64,000 bases of DNA from Myxacorys californica WJT36-NPBG1 (GCA_019359315.1 JAHHHO010000002.1:113385-177384); one strand, 5' to 3'; positions 17,595 to 26,611 are shown, numbered from the stretch's first letter. Notes: a model not told the origin generated them from the sequence alone. Made by a program: numbers and translations.

Positions 17595-18647
17595 GTGAAT
17601 CGTCGCGATCTGCTCAAACTTCTAGGACAAACTTCTGGTGGCGTCCTTGCTGCTAGCTTGCTCAGTGGCTGTCAGCCCAAATCGGTTGAACTCCTGCTGC
17701 TGATGGACTTGCTCAATCCCGACAAGCCGCTCCCTGCTCACATCACGACTCCGTTAAAGGAGTTCTATGTGCAGTCCTACGCGCTGCCGTCACGAGTGGA
17801 TGCCGCCAAGTGGGAACTCAAGATCAAAGGTGCGGTGGAAACGCCGTTAACATTGACCTTCCAAGACATTCTGCAAGCTCCGCAAGAAACCTTTTACTTG
17901 ACGATGGAGTGCATTGGTAATCCGTCGGGGGGCAACCTGATCGGAAATGCCCAGTGGACCGGAACGCCACTCCTGCCGTTTCTCAAAAAAGCGGGTGTGA
18001 AAGCGGAGGCAAAAGAATTTGCGATGAAGGGCGCGGATTGGTATGAAACGACGCTACCGATCGATGAAGTGATGCGTCCTGGCGTGCGGTTGGTGCATCA
18101 GATGAACGGCGAAGCCCTGACCGCAGAACATGGCTATCCTGTCCGAATTATTATTCCTGGGCACTTTGGTCAAAAGCAACCGAAATGGCTGGTTGAACTC
18201 GAAGCGATCGCAAAGACTAAAACAGGCTTCTGGGAAAATCAAGGCTGGTCAAATACTGCCGAAATTCCAACTCACGGGATGATTCGACAAGTTCAAGAGC
18301 AGCGGGTGTGGGATAAACGCCATCAGGTTACGCTCGATCGTGACGGAGACGCGGGATGGGAAAAAGGCGTTTTAATTGCGGGAGTTGCCCTTGATCGCTC
18401 GACTCCAATTACCTCGATCGAAGTGAGTGTTGATCAAGGGGCGACGTGGCAACCCGCCGAGCAAAACCGTCCCGAATCGCCCCATGAATGGACGCTTTGG
18501 CGTCATGTTTGGACACCCAAGGCGCCAGGAAAATATACGCTGTTGGCCCGAGCAACATCACAGCGCCAACAGCAACCCTTAAACGATAGAAACGGGAAAG
18601 ACGGCAGCAGTGGCGTCTTGCAGATTCAAGTGACCTTGAACGCTTGA
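17595..18647 (+). CDS. Molybdopterin-dependent oxidoreductase (sulfite oxidase-like), exported
   Basis: The N-terminus MNRRDLLKLLGQTSGG looks like a twin-arginine or lipoprotein signal: RR at 3-4, then LLSGC with Cys26 in a lipobox. The oxidoreductase molybdopterin domain follows at about 55-215, with Cys106 (TMECIGNPSGG) as the expected Mo ligand. A dimerisation-like Ig domain (VSVDQGATWQPAE) closes the protein. No heme domain is fused. Family members act on sulfite or on methionine sulfoxide (MsrP-like); which applies here cannot be told. Start is GTG at 17595. Confidence 0.88.
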   Translation: MNRRDLLKLLGQTSGGVLAASLLSGCQPKSVELLLLMDLLNPDKPLPAHITTPLKEFYVQSYALPSRVDAAKWELKIKGAVETPLTLTFQDILQAPQETFYLTMECIGNPSGGNLIGNAQWTGTPLLPFLKKAGVKAEAKEFAMKGADWYETTLPIDEVMRPGVRLVHQMNGEALTAEHGYPVRIIIPGHFGQKQPKWLVELEAIAKTKTGFWENQGWSNTAEIPTHGMIRQVQEQRVWDKRHQVTLDRDGDAGWEKGVLIAGVALDRSTPITSIEVSVDQGATWQPAEQNRPESPHEWTLWRHVWTPKAPGKYTLLARATSQRQQQPLNDRNGKDGSSGVLQIQVTLNA

Positions 18648-18648
18648 A

Positions 18649-18912
18649 CTATTGTGGCTTCTGTGGCTTCTTGATTAGGTCTGCGTTGGGTTGCTCATAC
18701 CCGTCGCTCATCGGATCAAACATCACTTCATAACGTGCAGTTGGATTGAGTCGTTGCAGGATCTTTAGGTGTTCGTGAGTGTCGTTGCGCTTACGAAACC
18801 TCCGGCAACAAGGCGCTGTATGTGAGGCAACTGCTCGAACGTTTAGAGCTTTTACAGAGTGCAGTGGTGACGGATTTGAAAAGATATACTGGGCGAAAAA
18901 CTAGAACCAAAG
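18649..18912. pseudogene. Two abutting gene fragments on opposite strands
   Basis: Minus strand 18649-18783 reads as a protein tail (EHLKILQRLNPTARYEVMFD, DPMSDGYEQPNADLIKKPQ, stop at 18649-18651). Plus strand from 18792 reads YETSGNKALYVRQLLERLEL and onward to about 18890 in another frame. Each loses protein character where the other begins, near 18785-18792. This looks like a deletion or insertion junction joining remains of two genes. Neither family is recognised. Confidence 0.35.
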
Positions 18913-19140
18913 ATGATCACTTTAGTTCAAAGTCCGGTAAGTTCTGATCCTGAAGTGATGGGCGGCACGTTAGTATTCCGGCATACGAGAGTACCCGCTC
19001 AATCTCTATTGGAGTATTTAGATGATGGCTTTTCTTTAGACGAATTTCTAGACAATTTTCCATCTGTCGATCGTGCAGATGCGATAAATTTTCTAAAACT
19101 TGCCCGGAACTTCGACCAAGATGAAAATTATTCTGGATGA
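18913..19140 (+). CDS. DUF433 antitoxin-like protein
   Basis: A 75-residue protein of the DUF433 family with the usual GGTLVFRHTRVPAQSLLEYL motif followed by DDGFSLDEFLDNFPSVDR, a helix-turn-helix-like module. In cyanobacteria these are found directly before a DUF5615 PIN-like gene, and here the two overlap by 20 bases. The predicted role is to bind DNA and neutralise the partner nuclease. Confidence 0.88.
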   Translation: MITLVQSPVSSDPEVMGGTLVFRHTRVPAQSLLEYLDDGFSLDEFLDNFPSVDRADAINFLKLARNFDQDENYSG

Positions 19141-19435
19141 GAATCTGCCCAAAGCGTTGAAACGTTATTTCTCTGCCAATGAAGTCACAACCGTTCAGGA
19201 ACAAGGATGGGCAGGTCTGAAAAGTGGTGAACTGATAGCAAGAATTGATCGAGTGTATGATGCTTTTTTGACAGCAGACAAAAATTTAAAATATCAGCAG
19301 AATTTGGCTGAGCGTCAAATTGCGAGCGTTGAGCTTCCTACGAATCGATTAAAGCTGTTAGAACCAATGATCGAGCAAATCTTGACGGAAGTTGAGAAAA
19401 TTGCACCGGGAATGTATGTGAAGATTTCGCCTTAA
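19121..19435 (+). CDS. DUF5615 PIN-like toxin
   Basis: A 104-residue PIN-like protein: MKIILDENLPKALKRYF with the first Asp-Glu pair, then FLTADKNLKYQQNL with the distal Asp. This is the DUF5615 form of the PIN nuclease fold, the toxin partner of DUF433 proteins. I start it at ATG 19121, inside the antitoxin's last codons, rather than at a TTG 21 bases earlier, because family members begin MKILLDE. A stability or stress role is inferred only from the pairing. Confidence 0.87.
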   Translation: MKIILDENLPKALKRYFSANEVTTVQEQGWAGLKSGELIARIDRVYDAFLTADKNLKYQQNLAERQIASVELPTNRLKLLEPMIEQILTEVEKIAPGMYVKISP

Positions 19436-19443
19436 CAGAACTG

Positions 19444-20163
19444 TTAAGCCGCTGTCACCGTTCCTAAATCTTCAGGCGCAAGATAGGGCTGCATCACTTG
19501 ACCATCTTTGAACCAGATCACGCGATTTGTACATCGCGCTACTTCCGATTCGTGCGTTACCATCACAACCGTCATTCCACTTTTATTCAACTCACCAAAA
19601 ATCGTCAAAATTTCTCTAGTCGTGGTCGAGTCTAATGCTCCAGTCGGTTCGTCTGCTAAAAGCAAAACCGGACGATTGACGATAGCGCGAGCGATCGCAA
19701 CTCTCTGCTGCTGCCCTCCTGATAACTGGTTCGGTCGGTTCTGCAAACGGTTTCCCAAACCTACTCGCATTAACGCTTCTGTGGCTCGCTCTCTGCGTTC
19801 GGCAGTGGGTACGCTGGCATAGACCATCGGCAGCATCACATTCTCTAGGGCAGACAATTGCGGCAACAGGTGAAACTGCTGAAACACAAAGCCTAGTTTC
19901 TGATTGCGGATGTGGGCAAGGTCACGATCGCCCACTTGAGCCACGTCCTGCCCGTCTAAATAATACTGTCCGTCAGTCGGACGATCGAGACAGCCAATCA
20001 CATTCATCATCGTGGACTTACCCGAGCCTGATGCGCCCATAATCGCGCAGTACTCGCCTTGTTCGATCGTCAAATCGATGCCTGCCAAAGCATGAACTGT
20101 GGTATCGCCCATACCATAGACTTTTGTAATTCCTTCGAGCCGAACGATTGTAGATTGAGGCAT
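19444..20163 (-). CDS. ABC transporter ATP-binding protein (MacB/LolD type)
   Basis: ATPase with Walker A GASGSGKST, signature LSGGQQQRVAIARA, Walker B VLLLADEPTGALDS and the switch His in VVMVTHES. TGALD after Walker B is typical of the LolD/MacB/FtsE group that works as a mechanotransmitter rather than a transporter across the membrane. I start it at 20163 (MPQSTIVRLEGITKVYGMG). The longer frame to 20223 would overlap the permease. Third gene of an adaptor-permease-ATPase operon. Confidence 0.92.
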   Translation of the reverse strand: MPQSTIVRLEGITKVYGMGDTTVHALAGIDLTIEQGEYCAIMGASGSGKSTMMNVIGCLDRPTDGQYYLDGQDVAQVGDRDLAHIRNQKLGFVFQQFHLLPQLSALENVMLPMVYASVPTAERRERATEALMRVGLGNRLQNRPNQLSGGQQQRVAIARAIVNRPVLLLADEPTGALDSTTTREILTIFGELNKSGMTVVMVTHESEVARCTNRVIWFKDGQVMQPYLAPEDLGTVTAA

Positions 20164-20203
20164 AAGACACTGGTGTTTAGGCGCGGATAACTGGGCGCGA
20201 TGA

Positions 20204-21421
20204 TTAGGCGCTTCTGAGGGCAACGATCGGATCGAGTTTGGCAGCTTGTCGAGCCGGAATCACCCCGAAGACGAGACCAATGGTTCCTGATACACTAACG
20301 GCAAGGGCGATCGCGGCAGGAGAAATGGCAGCTTTGAGCGGGCTAAATGTAGCAACGAGCAAGGTTCCACCGACGCCGACCCCGGTTCCGATCAAGCCAC
20401 CCGCCGCCGATAGCAGCACCGCTTCGATCATAAACTGCACCAGAATGTCTTGACCGGAAGCCCCGATCGCTTTACGTAGACCGATTTCTTGAGTCCGCTC
20501 GGTGACAGACACCAGCATAATGTTCATGATGCCGATACCGCCGACCAGAAGTGAGACGCCTGCGATCGCCGCCAGCATCGCCGTCAAGCCTCCGGTAATC
20601 GTGCCGACAATTTGCAGAATGTCTTTCTGAGCCTGAACGGTGAAATCATCTTGACTGACAATCTTGTGGCGTCGTCTCAGCAGGTTTGTAATTTGAAACT
20701 CGGCGGCTGGAACGCTGGCTTCATTCTTGGCGGACACCGAAATAAAGGTCACATCCAATCCATACGGAGATGTCCGTCCAGTTAGTGTACTGGCCATCGT
20801 TGTGAGCGGAATGTACGCCACATCATCTTGATTGCTACCTAAAAACGATCCTTTCGGCCGCATCACCCCGATCACTTGAAAACTGACGTTGCGAATGCGA
20901 ATGCGTTTTCCAATCGGATCTTGATCGCTAAAAAACCGATTGGCTAAATCTGCGCCCAACGCCACCACTCGCTGATTTCGCTGCAAATCGAGGTCGGTCA
21001 GAAAACGACCTTTCGCCACATCAAAACTCCGAACTGACAAGAAGGAGGGCGTCGTTCCGGTAACAGAAGAACTTGAATTAAGCCCGCCGTAAACAATGGG
21101 ATACTGACCTTGCTTTTGAGCCGCCACTTCTTGCACAGACGGAACCTGAGATGCGATCGCTTTAGCATCGTCCCAAACCAACGTCCTCGGTAGATTTGTC
21201 GTTCTCTGTCGTGCCTGACCGCTGCCTGGAGCTACAAACAAAACATTCGGACCGAGCGACTCAAACTGCTCTGAGGCTAATCGCTGCGCACCTTGACCAA
21301 TTCCGACCATGGCAATCACAGACGCATTGCCAATAATCATTCCTAGCATGGTCAAACTGCTCCGCATTTTGTTGGCGGTTAGCGTTTTGACTGCCATCTT
21401 TCCACTTTCAACCCAATCCAT
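20204..21421 (-). CDS. MacB/FtsX-type ABC permease
   Basis: A 405-residue permease with one N-terminal helix (MLGMIIGNASVIAMVGIGQG), a large extracytoplasmic MacB-core domain (about 45-270) and three C-terminal helices with the FtsX signature (ERTQEIGLRKAIGASGQDIL). Together with the adaptor upstream and the ATPase downstream it forms a MacA-MacB-like export system, here with the ATPase as a separate protein. The substrate is unknown; relatives move macrolides, peptides or lipids. Confidence 0.92.
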   Translation of the reverse strand: MDWVESGKMAVKTLTANKMRSSLTMLGMIIGNASVIAMVGIGQGAQRLASEQFESLGPNVLFVAPGSGQARQRTTNLPRTLVWDDAKAIASQVPSVQEVAAQKQGQYPIVYGGLNSSSSVTGTTPSFLSVRSFDVAKGRFLTDLDLQRNQRVVALGADLANRFFSDQDPIGKRIRIRNVSFQVIGVMRPKGSFLGSNQDDVAYIPLTTMASTLTGRTSPYGLDVTFISVSAKNEASVPAAEFQITNLLRRRHKIVSQDDFTVQAQKDILQIVGTITGGLTAMLAAIAGVSLLVGGIGIMNIMLVSVTERTQEIGLRKAIGASGQDILVQFMIEAVLLSAAGGLIGTGVGVGGTLLVATFSPLKAAISPAAIALAVSVSGTIGLVFGVIPARQAAKLDPIVALRSA

Positions 21422-21432
21422 CTTCGACTTCC

Positions 21433-22836
21433 TTATGATTCGCCTGGTTGACCGAGTTTTTGCCCTTCAGGAGGCTGGATGTAAATGCGATCGCCCGGAT
21501 TCAGCCCGCTCACAATTTGGGTTTCGTTATCGAAGGTCAGCCCCGTTCTTACCGTCTTGAAGGTCGGCTTCTGATCGCCCGGAACCCAAACTCCGGTTTT
21601 GCCTCGATTCGTTGAAAGGGCTGCCGTTGGCACAACTACAGTATTGGGAATCTGCTGACCCAAGAAGCTCACGTCAGCGTTCATCTTAGACCGCAGTTTG
21701 TCTTTGCCCGTAACGATCGCGACTCGGACTTCAAAGGACGTGACATCGCGATCGGTGATCGCTTCCGGGGCAATTCGCCGGACTTTTCCCTTAAATATCT
21801 GATCGGGGTAGGCATCGACTCGAATGTCAACCGATTGCCCTTGGTTAATCTGTCCGATATCGACTTCCGGCACTTTTGCCTTGATCTCTAGCCCATTTGC
21901 CAGGGCAAAAATGGAAGTCGAAGTTGCGCCATCGGCGGCAGCAGAGGCTTGTGTCGTTGGCGTTACAAAGGCACCTACCGTGGCGTAGCGCTGGGTAATG
22001 ACTCCAGTAAACGGTGCTCGAATCAGCGTGTCTTCTAGCCTGTTTTCGACGCCCTGAAGCTGCCCGATCGCGCTGGCTAACTGTGCCTCTGCCTGGGCGA
22101 TTTCTTCGGGACGCGCCCCGTTTTGTCGCTGACGAAGCTGCTGAACAGCCTGATCGTATTGGGCTTGGGCTTGACCAAGTTGAGCCTGTGCTTGACCCAA
22201 GGCTTCCTTCGCGTTCTGTTCTTTGCGCTGAAACTCATCTAGCGCGTTTGCGGCGATCGCGCCTTGACTTGCCAACTCTTGCTGCCGCCTAGTCTGGCGA
22301 CGGGCAAACTCTAGCGCAGAATTGGCATCCGAAATCACGCCGCGTACGCGAGCGACTTCACTTTGTGCCCGATTCACATCGGCTTCGGCTTGCCGAACTT
22401 CTTCGATCCGAGTTCCTGCTTTTAACTGATTTAGTTTGGCTTGGGCTTCGGCAACTTGCGCCTGGGCTTGAATGCGTTCTGCTTCGGCATCTTTACCGTC
22501 CATGCGCGCGACAATCTGCCCTTGCTCAACGCGATCGCCCTGATCCACCAAAAGTTGAACAATTCGCCCCGCCGCTTTAGGGCTCAAATTGACAGTTTGA
22601 TAGGGAATGACTTCACCACTTGCCGCAATTCTGACCGTCACTGTTTTTGCCTCTACCGGAGCCGTCGCTGTTTTGACGTCTTGACGTGGAGCCAGATTGC
22701 GAGCGATCAGAAAGCCTGCTCCAGGAATCGCGATCGCACCTGCTGCCATTAATCCGACTAGCCAGGGAGCAGGCTTTTGGGTTTTGCCGATGAAAGGGAG
22801 ATGCATTCGTCTAAATCCAATGTAGGGATGATCCAA
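21433..22836 (-). CDS. Periplasmic adaptor protein of an efflux system (HlyD/MacA-like)
   Basis: Membrane fusion protein of 467 residues: one N-terminal helix (LVGLMAAGAIAIPGAGFLI), a split lipoyl domain (AAGRIVQLLVDQGDRVEQGQ and later IRAPFTGVITQRYATVG), a long coiled-coil hairpin at about 120-260 rich in Ala, Gln and Glu, then the beta-barrel part. It heads the operon; the permease begins 11 bases after its stop. An alternative start lies at 22803 (MHLPFIGKTQKP). A TolC-like outer-membrane channel is not encoded nearby. Confidence 0.9.
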   Translation of the reverse strand: MDHPYIGFRRMHLPFIGKTQKPAPWLVGLMAAGAIAIPGAGFLIARNLAPRQDVKTATAPVEAKTVTVRIAASGEVIPYQTVNLSPKAAGRIVQLLVDQGDRVEQGQIVARMDGKDAEAERIQAQAQVAEAQAKLNQLKAGTRIEEVRQAEADVNRAQSEVARVRGVISDANSALEFARRQTRRQQELASQGAIAANALDEFQRKEQNAKEALGQAQAQLGQAQAQYDQAVQQLRQRQNGARPEEIAQAEAQLASAIGQLQGVENRLEDTLIRAPFTGVITQRYATVGAFVTPTTQASAAADGATSTSIFALANGLEIKAKVPEVDIGQINQGQSVDIRVDAYPDQIFKGKVRRIAPEAITDRDVTSFEVRVAIVTGKDKLRSKMNADVSFLGQQIPNTVVVPTAALSTNRGKTGVWVPGDQKPTFKTVRTGLTFDNETQIVSGLNPGDRIYIQPPEGQKLGQPGES

Positions 22837-23071
22837 TATGGAGATGGGATTTGGGATTTAAGGAGACAGATAAACTAGAATCGAGCGCGAACGGTTCAAA
22901 TTTGTTAGACCTTTGATTGTTAGACCTCTGATTTAGCCGCTAAGTTCGCTTTCATTCATAGGCTGTCATAAAACCTTAATGAATGACATCAAACTTTAGA
23001 CTCCTCTAGAGAGACTTCGGATACAAAAGTTTCTGCTCTTATGAGGATATTGACATATAAGTTTACAGATT
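22837..23071. other. Gap upstream of the efflux operon; 15-bp tandem repeat
   Basis: The promoter of the minus-strand operon must lie here. The only clear structure is two adjacent 15-bp copies, TTGTTAGACCTTTGA at 22902-22916 and TTGTTAGACCTCTGA at 22917-22931, possibly a regulator site. Confidence 0.35.
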
Positions 23072-23206
23072 ATGACCAGAGCAGGTCAGGTGTTCATTGC
23101 ATCCAAAAGCCGGGAAATCTTAAGTGTATTAGAGCGATCCAACCTGGAGAACTCTGAAAAAGCTCAGTACCATCGGCCTAGCTTTTTTGTTGATACCCTG
23201 CCGTAG
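23072..23206 (+). CDS. Possible 44-residue protein
   Basis: An ATG-led frame, MTRAGQVFIASKSREILSVL continuing to SFFVDTLP and TAG. Mixed charged and hydrophobic residues suggest a short amphipathic helix and then a strand; this looks more like a real protein than chance. No clear ribosome binding site. No family recognised. An inverted repeat at 23157-23187 that looks like a terminator falls inside it. Confidence 0.4.
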   Translation: MTRAGQVFIASKSREILSVLERSNLENSEKAQYHRPSFFVDTLP

Positions 23207-23402
23207 GTGCTAAACAAGATTCAACAGATCCTGAGTTTTTGAGTTTAGCCGTCTTGCTAGGCTCAAAAAGCACCTATTGCAAACCGATGACCTTGAGTGT
23301 TTTTTCTGTAAAAATGGCAGAACTATTCGGATTCGTCCGAGTCTAGCTGCATTCAGTACAATAACTGACATGCATTCTGCCTTCCTGTGACGATGATAGC
23401 CT

Positions 23403-24446
23403 ATGAGTCCCTTGCCCAACCGTTCCCCCCAGTCTCCTACGCCCCTCTCAGCCAACAGTTCTACTGGAGGCGACGATACCGTGGAGACGCCCACGCCCAT
23501 TGAGAAACCTGCTTTAATGCAGCCTCCTGCCCGCCCTGTGCGGCCTCAAGCACCGCCAGCACCGTCCGCACCTCCACCAGCGGCTTCAGTTCCACCGCCG
23601 CCTCCACCGCCTGAACCTACTGCAACAGAGACCATAGCAGAAGATCCGTTGGCGAGCGCTCGCCAGCAGCCTATTCCTGCTCCCAGTGAGCCGATGCAGT
23701 ATCGAGCGATCGGGCTAGTGCGCGGTCGTTACGAGCCGTCTGATGAACAGTTCACTCGTGGCAACATGACCACAAGTGACGGAACTCTTGTAGAGGCCGT
23801 TCTTTTGGGTCGTGTGATGAGCTTGGTGAAAAATCATTTAGATCTCACTCAAGAGCATTTGTGGGTTGTGTATCCTCGCACTCGCGATCGCCAAGAAGAT
23901 TTGCATGTTCAGATCGTCGGGGTATGGGAGCCTGAGAATCTAATCAAGGAGGAGCTAGACGACTCCGATGAGGACGTGCTGCCTTATGTGCCGTCTTCCG
24001 AGGTGGACGATAACTATTTCTCAATTCGCGGGGAAATCGTCTATCACTCTACCGATGACGGCTCCATGATTGTCAAGATTCAGCAAGCGCCTCGCAAAAA
24101 AGACGATCGCGCAAAAGCCTTTAAGCTAAAGCTTAGAGGGAATGTTTCAGGAAAAGCATTAGGCTATTTCTGGGATTTGCAAGTCCGTCGAGAAGGGGGA
24201 GACTTGGTGGTCAAGCAAGGAACCTCGATTGGCATGATTCCTCCCCGGAAGAAGCCGAAGTTTGAGGGTCGAGGCGACTTTAGAGGTGGTTCGAGAGGAG
24301 GTGGCAAACCACCGTTCCGTCCCAAAAGTGGTGGCGCTCCGAGTAGACCAATGGGAGCTGCCCCTCCAGCGCCCAAGCGTGATGCTCCACTGCCAAAGCC
24401 CGTGAAGAAGAACGATCGCGGTGAGTCTCCTGAGACAGCAAAGTAA
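23403..24446 (+). CDS. Proline-rich protein with RGG-type C-terminus, cyanobacterial
   Basis: Residues 1-95 are low-complexity Pro/Ala/Ser (PPAASVPPPPPPPEP). A compact, conserved-looking domain occupies about 98-285 (YRAIGLVRGRYEPSDEQFTR; LWVVYPRTRDRQEDLHVQIV; FSIRGEIVYHSTDDGSMIVK). The last 60 residues are basic and Gly/Arg/Pro-rich (GGSRGGGKPPFRPKSGG). The tail resembles nucleic-acid-binding RGG segments. I believe similar proteins are widespread in cyanobacteria without assigned function; RNA binding is an inference from the tail alone. A good terminator follows. Confidence 0.75.
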   Translation: MSPLPNRSPQSPTPLSANSSTGGDDTVETPTPIEKPALMQPPARPVRPQAPPAPSAPPPAASVPPPPPPPEPTATETIAEDPLASARQQPIPAPSEPMQYRAIGLVRGRYEPSDEQFTRGNMTTSDGTLVEAVLLGRVMSLVKNHLDLTQEHLWVVYPRTRDRQEDLHVQIVGVWEPENLIKEELDDSDEDVLPYVPSSEVDDNYFSIRGEIVYHSTDDGSMIVKIQQAPRKKDDRAKAFKLKLRGNVSGKALGYFWDLQVRREGGDLVVKQGTSIGMIPPRKKPKFEGRGDFRGGSRGGGKPPFRPKSGGAPSRPMGAAPPAPKRDAPLPKPVKKNDRGESPETAK

Positions 24447-24471
24447 GGTTCGACAACTAAATAGGCTACGC

Positions 24472-24503
24472 AAGGGGAGCAGGTCTGGCTCCCCTTTAAT
24501 TTT
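24472..24503 (+). terminator. Rho-independent terminator
   Basis: AAGGGGAGC and GCTCCCCTT pair around a 7-base loop, followed by TAATTTTTT. It ends the gene at 23403-24446 and faces the convergent hydrolase gene. Confidence 0.85.
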
Positions 24504-24508
24504 TTAAA

Positions 24509-25399
24509 TCAATTTTTGTAAACGACAAAGCCTGCGTGTCCTACGGAGTTTGCCACGAAGTGGCTAATCGCATCTAATAATGCATCCGGTTCATCGGCTC
24601 GGATCGAATGTCCGCTCTGCTCAAAAATTCGCAAATCTGACTTTGGTATCGCTTCAGCGATCTCTTCTGAAAATTCGGGAGGGCAAATCCAGTCGTGCCG
24701 TCCTCCAATCACAAGGGTTGGAGCCGTAATTTTGGGCAAATCCTTCAACACGTCGTATGTTCGTAAGAAGCCCCCAAAGGCAACGTTGATTGCATCTACT
24801 GACAGAATAGTGCGTTCCCACGAATCTCTAGCGATATCTGGCTTGTAGCTCATAGAGTAGAGCGGCTGCATCACTTGAAAGTACTCGTGAAGTTGCGCTT
24901 CAGATTGAAAGTTGCCTTCCCATAAGTAACGAGCGATCGCAATTTGTTCCGGTGTGCCTCGCTGTGCCAAATTCTCTTGCGCTCGCTGAAGGAAGCGGGA
25001 ATCGGGGACGGTTGCGATCGCAATCAGATGCGATACGTGGTGTGGATAGCGGCTGGCATAAGTCAGCGCCACCATCCCGCCATAGGAACCGCCAATCACA
25101 ATGATTTTGGTTAGTCCCAAGTATTGCCGCAGCGCTTCGAGATCTTCGACGTTGTTATCGAGAGTGTAGGTCGATTTGTCGCCGCGTGCGGAGCGCCCCT
25201 GACCGCGATGATCGATGTAAACAAGCTGCATCCGATCGGCAAGGCGCGAAAACGTCGGCTTGTAGGAGGTATGATCCGCTCCAGGTCCGCCATGCAGCAA
25301 GAAGGCGACAGGTTTTTCCTTCATGCGATCGCCGTCTGGAATTAACCCCGCGCCTTCCACATCAAAGTAGATTTTTGTTCCACGAATACTGGCAAACAT
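24509..25399 (-). CDS. Alpha/beta hydrolase, proline iminopeptidase-like (S33)
   Basis: Hydrolase of 296 residues with the oxyanion motif HGGPGADH, the nucleophile elbow GGSYGG, the acid in GGRHDWICPPE and the catalytic His in SGHSIRADEP. HGGPG and GGS-x-GG are typical of the S33 proline iminopeptidase branch. A helical cap sits between. It starts 3 bases after the DUF39 gene stop, so the two are an operon, although no shared substrate is obvious. Confidence 0.88.
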   Translation of the reverse strand: MFASIRGTKIYFDVEGAGLIPDGDRMKEKPVAFLLHGGPGADHTSYKPTFSRLADRMQLVYIDHRGQGRSARGDKSTYTLDNNVEDLEALRQYLGLTKIIVIGGSYGGMVALTYASRYPHHVSHLIAIATVPDSRFLQRAQENLAQRGTPEQIAIARYLWEGNFQSEAQLHEYFQVMQPLYSMSYKPDIARDSWERTILSVDAINVAFGGFLRTYDVLKDLPKITAPTLVIGGRHDWICPPEFSEEIAEAIPKSDLRIFEQSGHSIRADEPDALLDAISHFVANSVGHAGFVVYKN

Positions 25400-25402
25400 G
25401 AC

Positions 25403-26611
25403 TTACGAGCCTCGCATATCTTGAGGAATAAAGGTGCGATCGTTCGGAATGGATGATACAGGCTCAGTCAGCGTGAATGTACCCTGTTCAATCCACTGTT
25501 TCAACTCAAGGGCAACTTGGCGCGATCGATAAATGCTGGCAAGCGGCGCAACCCGAACGGATTTTCCGTCAATCATTAATTTGCCTGATTTCAACTGGGC
25601 ATAGCTCACCAGTCCAAATGTCGGGCGTACCCGTCTTGGAATCGAGAAATCTACTATGGGCGCAACTAAATCCTGATCTTGAACTGCACAATGAACGATC
25701 ACGTTTTCTGTGAGGACGGGTAACGGAATTCCAACGCCCAGCATCAGCGATGGACCGTAGCCTCGCAAGTAACAGCCTCTCACCCATTTAGCGTCCATTT
25801 GTTTCGCATCGCCCACGAGTGCCAACGTTGCTGCAGGGCCGATTGGTGTTCGATTCGGCAGACGTTTTTGAAGCGGAAAATGCTGAGTTCCTTCCCATGT
25901 GACATACCCGATCGCACCCCCTAAAAAGACTCGCGTTCCAATGCCAATCAGATCTAAATCTGGATCATTTAGTAACGGTGAAATTGCGCCCGGATTTGAG
26001 TAAACCGCATTTCCCAAACGGGGTTGAAGCGGGCCTAAATAAGTGAACAAAGCGCGATCGCCGCCGTTCACCCCAACGATGAAATTTTGATACAAATTGC
26101 GCGGATTGAACAAATAAAACTGATTAATCGTATCCCGCGAAATAGTGGTCTCAAACGAGGCGCGAGGGTAGCAGTCTGTTACTTGTCCTACCGCTCTAAG
26201 GGGAACCGAGTGACCTGCAATCAATTCCTCAATCACATGTCCGCCGCCACGCTGTCTCACTCGGGTCTCGGCTCCTTCTCGGCGCTCTTCCGCATCACTC
26301 AGTTCTGTCGCCCCAGAATATTCTGCCGCTTGAGAGGCTCCTAAATACAAATCAACAGCTCCAAACCCTGCATAAGCAAGGACTCCATCAATCCAGCATT
26401 GCCGAATTTTAATTGGTGGATCGGTCTGCCCTAAGTTGAGGATTGCGCCAGACGACTCCATTGGCTCAAATGTCCCCGTTGTGACTACATCAACTTCTTT
26501 CGCCGTTTGGGCCACCCCGACTTCAGCCACCTGAGCTTTGACTTCTTCTACAGTGCGAACAACAGCTTGTCCGCGCTGAATTTTGTCGTTAATTTCCGCA
26601 ATCGATCGCAT
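25403..26611 (-). CDS. DUF39 / homocysteine biosynthesis family protein
   Basis: A 402-residue protein of the DUF39 (HcyBio) family, known from methanogens where a homologue, with an iron-sulfur partner, helps turn aspartate semialdehyde and sulfide into homocysteine. Visible features are TGTFEPMESSGAILNLG, Cys72 (KIRQCWIDGVLAYAG) and Cys147 (QVTDCYPR), whose spacing is close to that of the two cysteines the family is known to need. The NIL-ferredoxin partner of the archaeal system is not beside it. The S33 hydrolase follows after 3 bases. Sulfur transfer in a cyanobacterium is inference. Confidence 0.85.
   Translation of the reverse strand: MRSIAEINDKIQRGQAVVRTVEEVKAQVAEVGVAQTAKEVDVVTTGTFEPMESSGAILNLGQTDPPIKIRQCWIDGVLAYAGFGAVDLYLGASQAAEYSGATELSDAEERREGAETRVRQRGGGHVIEELIAGHSVPLRAVGQVTDCYPRASFETTISRDTINQFYLFNPRNLYQNFIVGVNGGDRALFTYLGPLQPRLGNAVYSNPGAISPLLNDPDLDLIGIGTRVFLGGAIGYVTWEGTQHFPLQKRLPNRTPIGPAATLALVGDAKQMDAKWVRGCYLRGYGPSLMLGVGIPLPVLTENVIVHCAVQDQDLVAPIVDFSIPRRVRPTFGLVSYAQLKSGKLMIDGKSVRVAPLASIYRSRQVALELKQWIEQGTFTLTEPVSSIPNDRTFIPQDMRGS

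Noticed and set aside
23157..23187. Inverted repeat AAAAAGCT...AGCTTTTT resembling a terminator
   Set aside because: It lies wholly inside the plausible 44-codon frame and no transcript upstream of it is evident, so I did not call it a terminator.
23210..23500. Minus-strand 96-codon frame antisense to the proline-rich gene start
   Set aside because: The coding signal is explained by the GC-rich proline repeats on the other strand.
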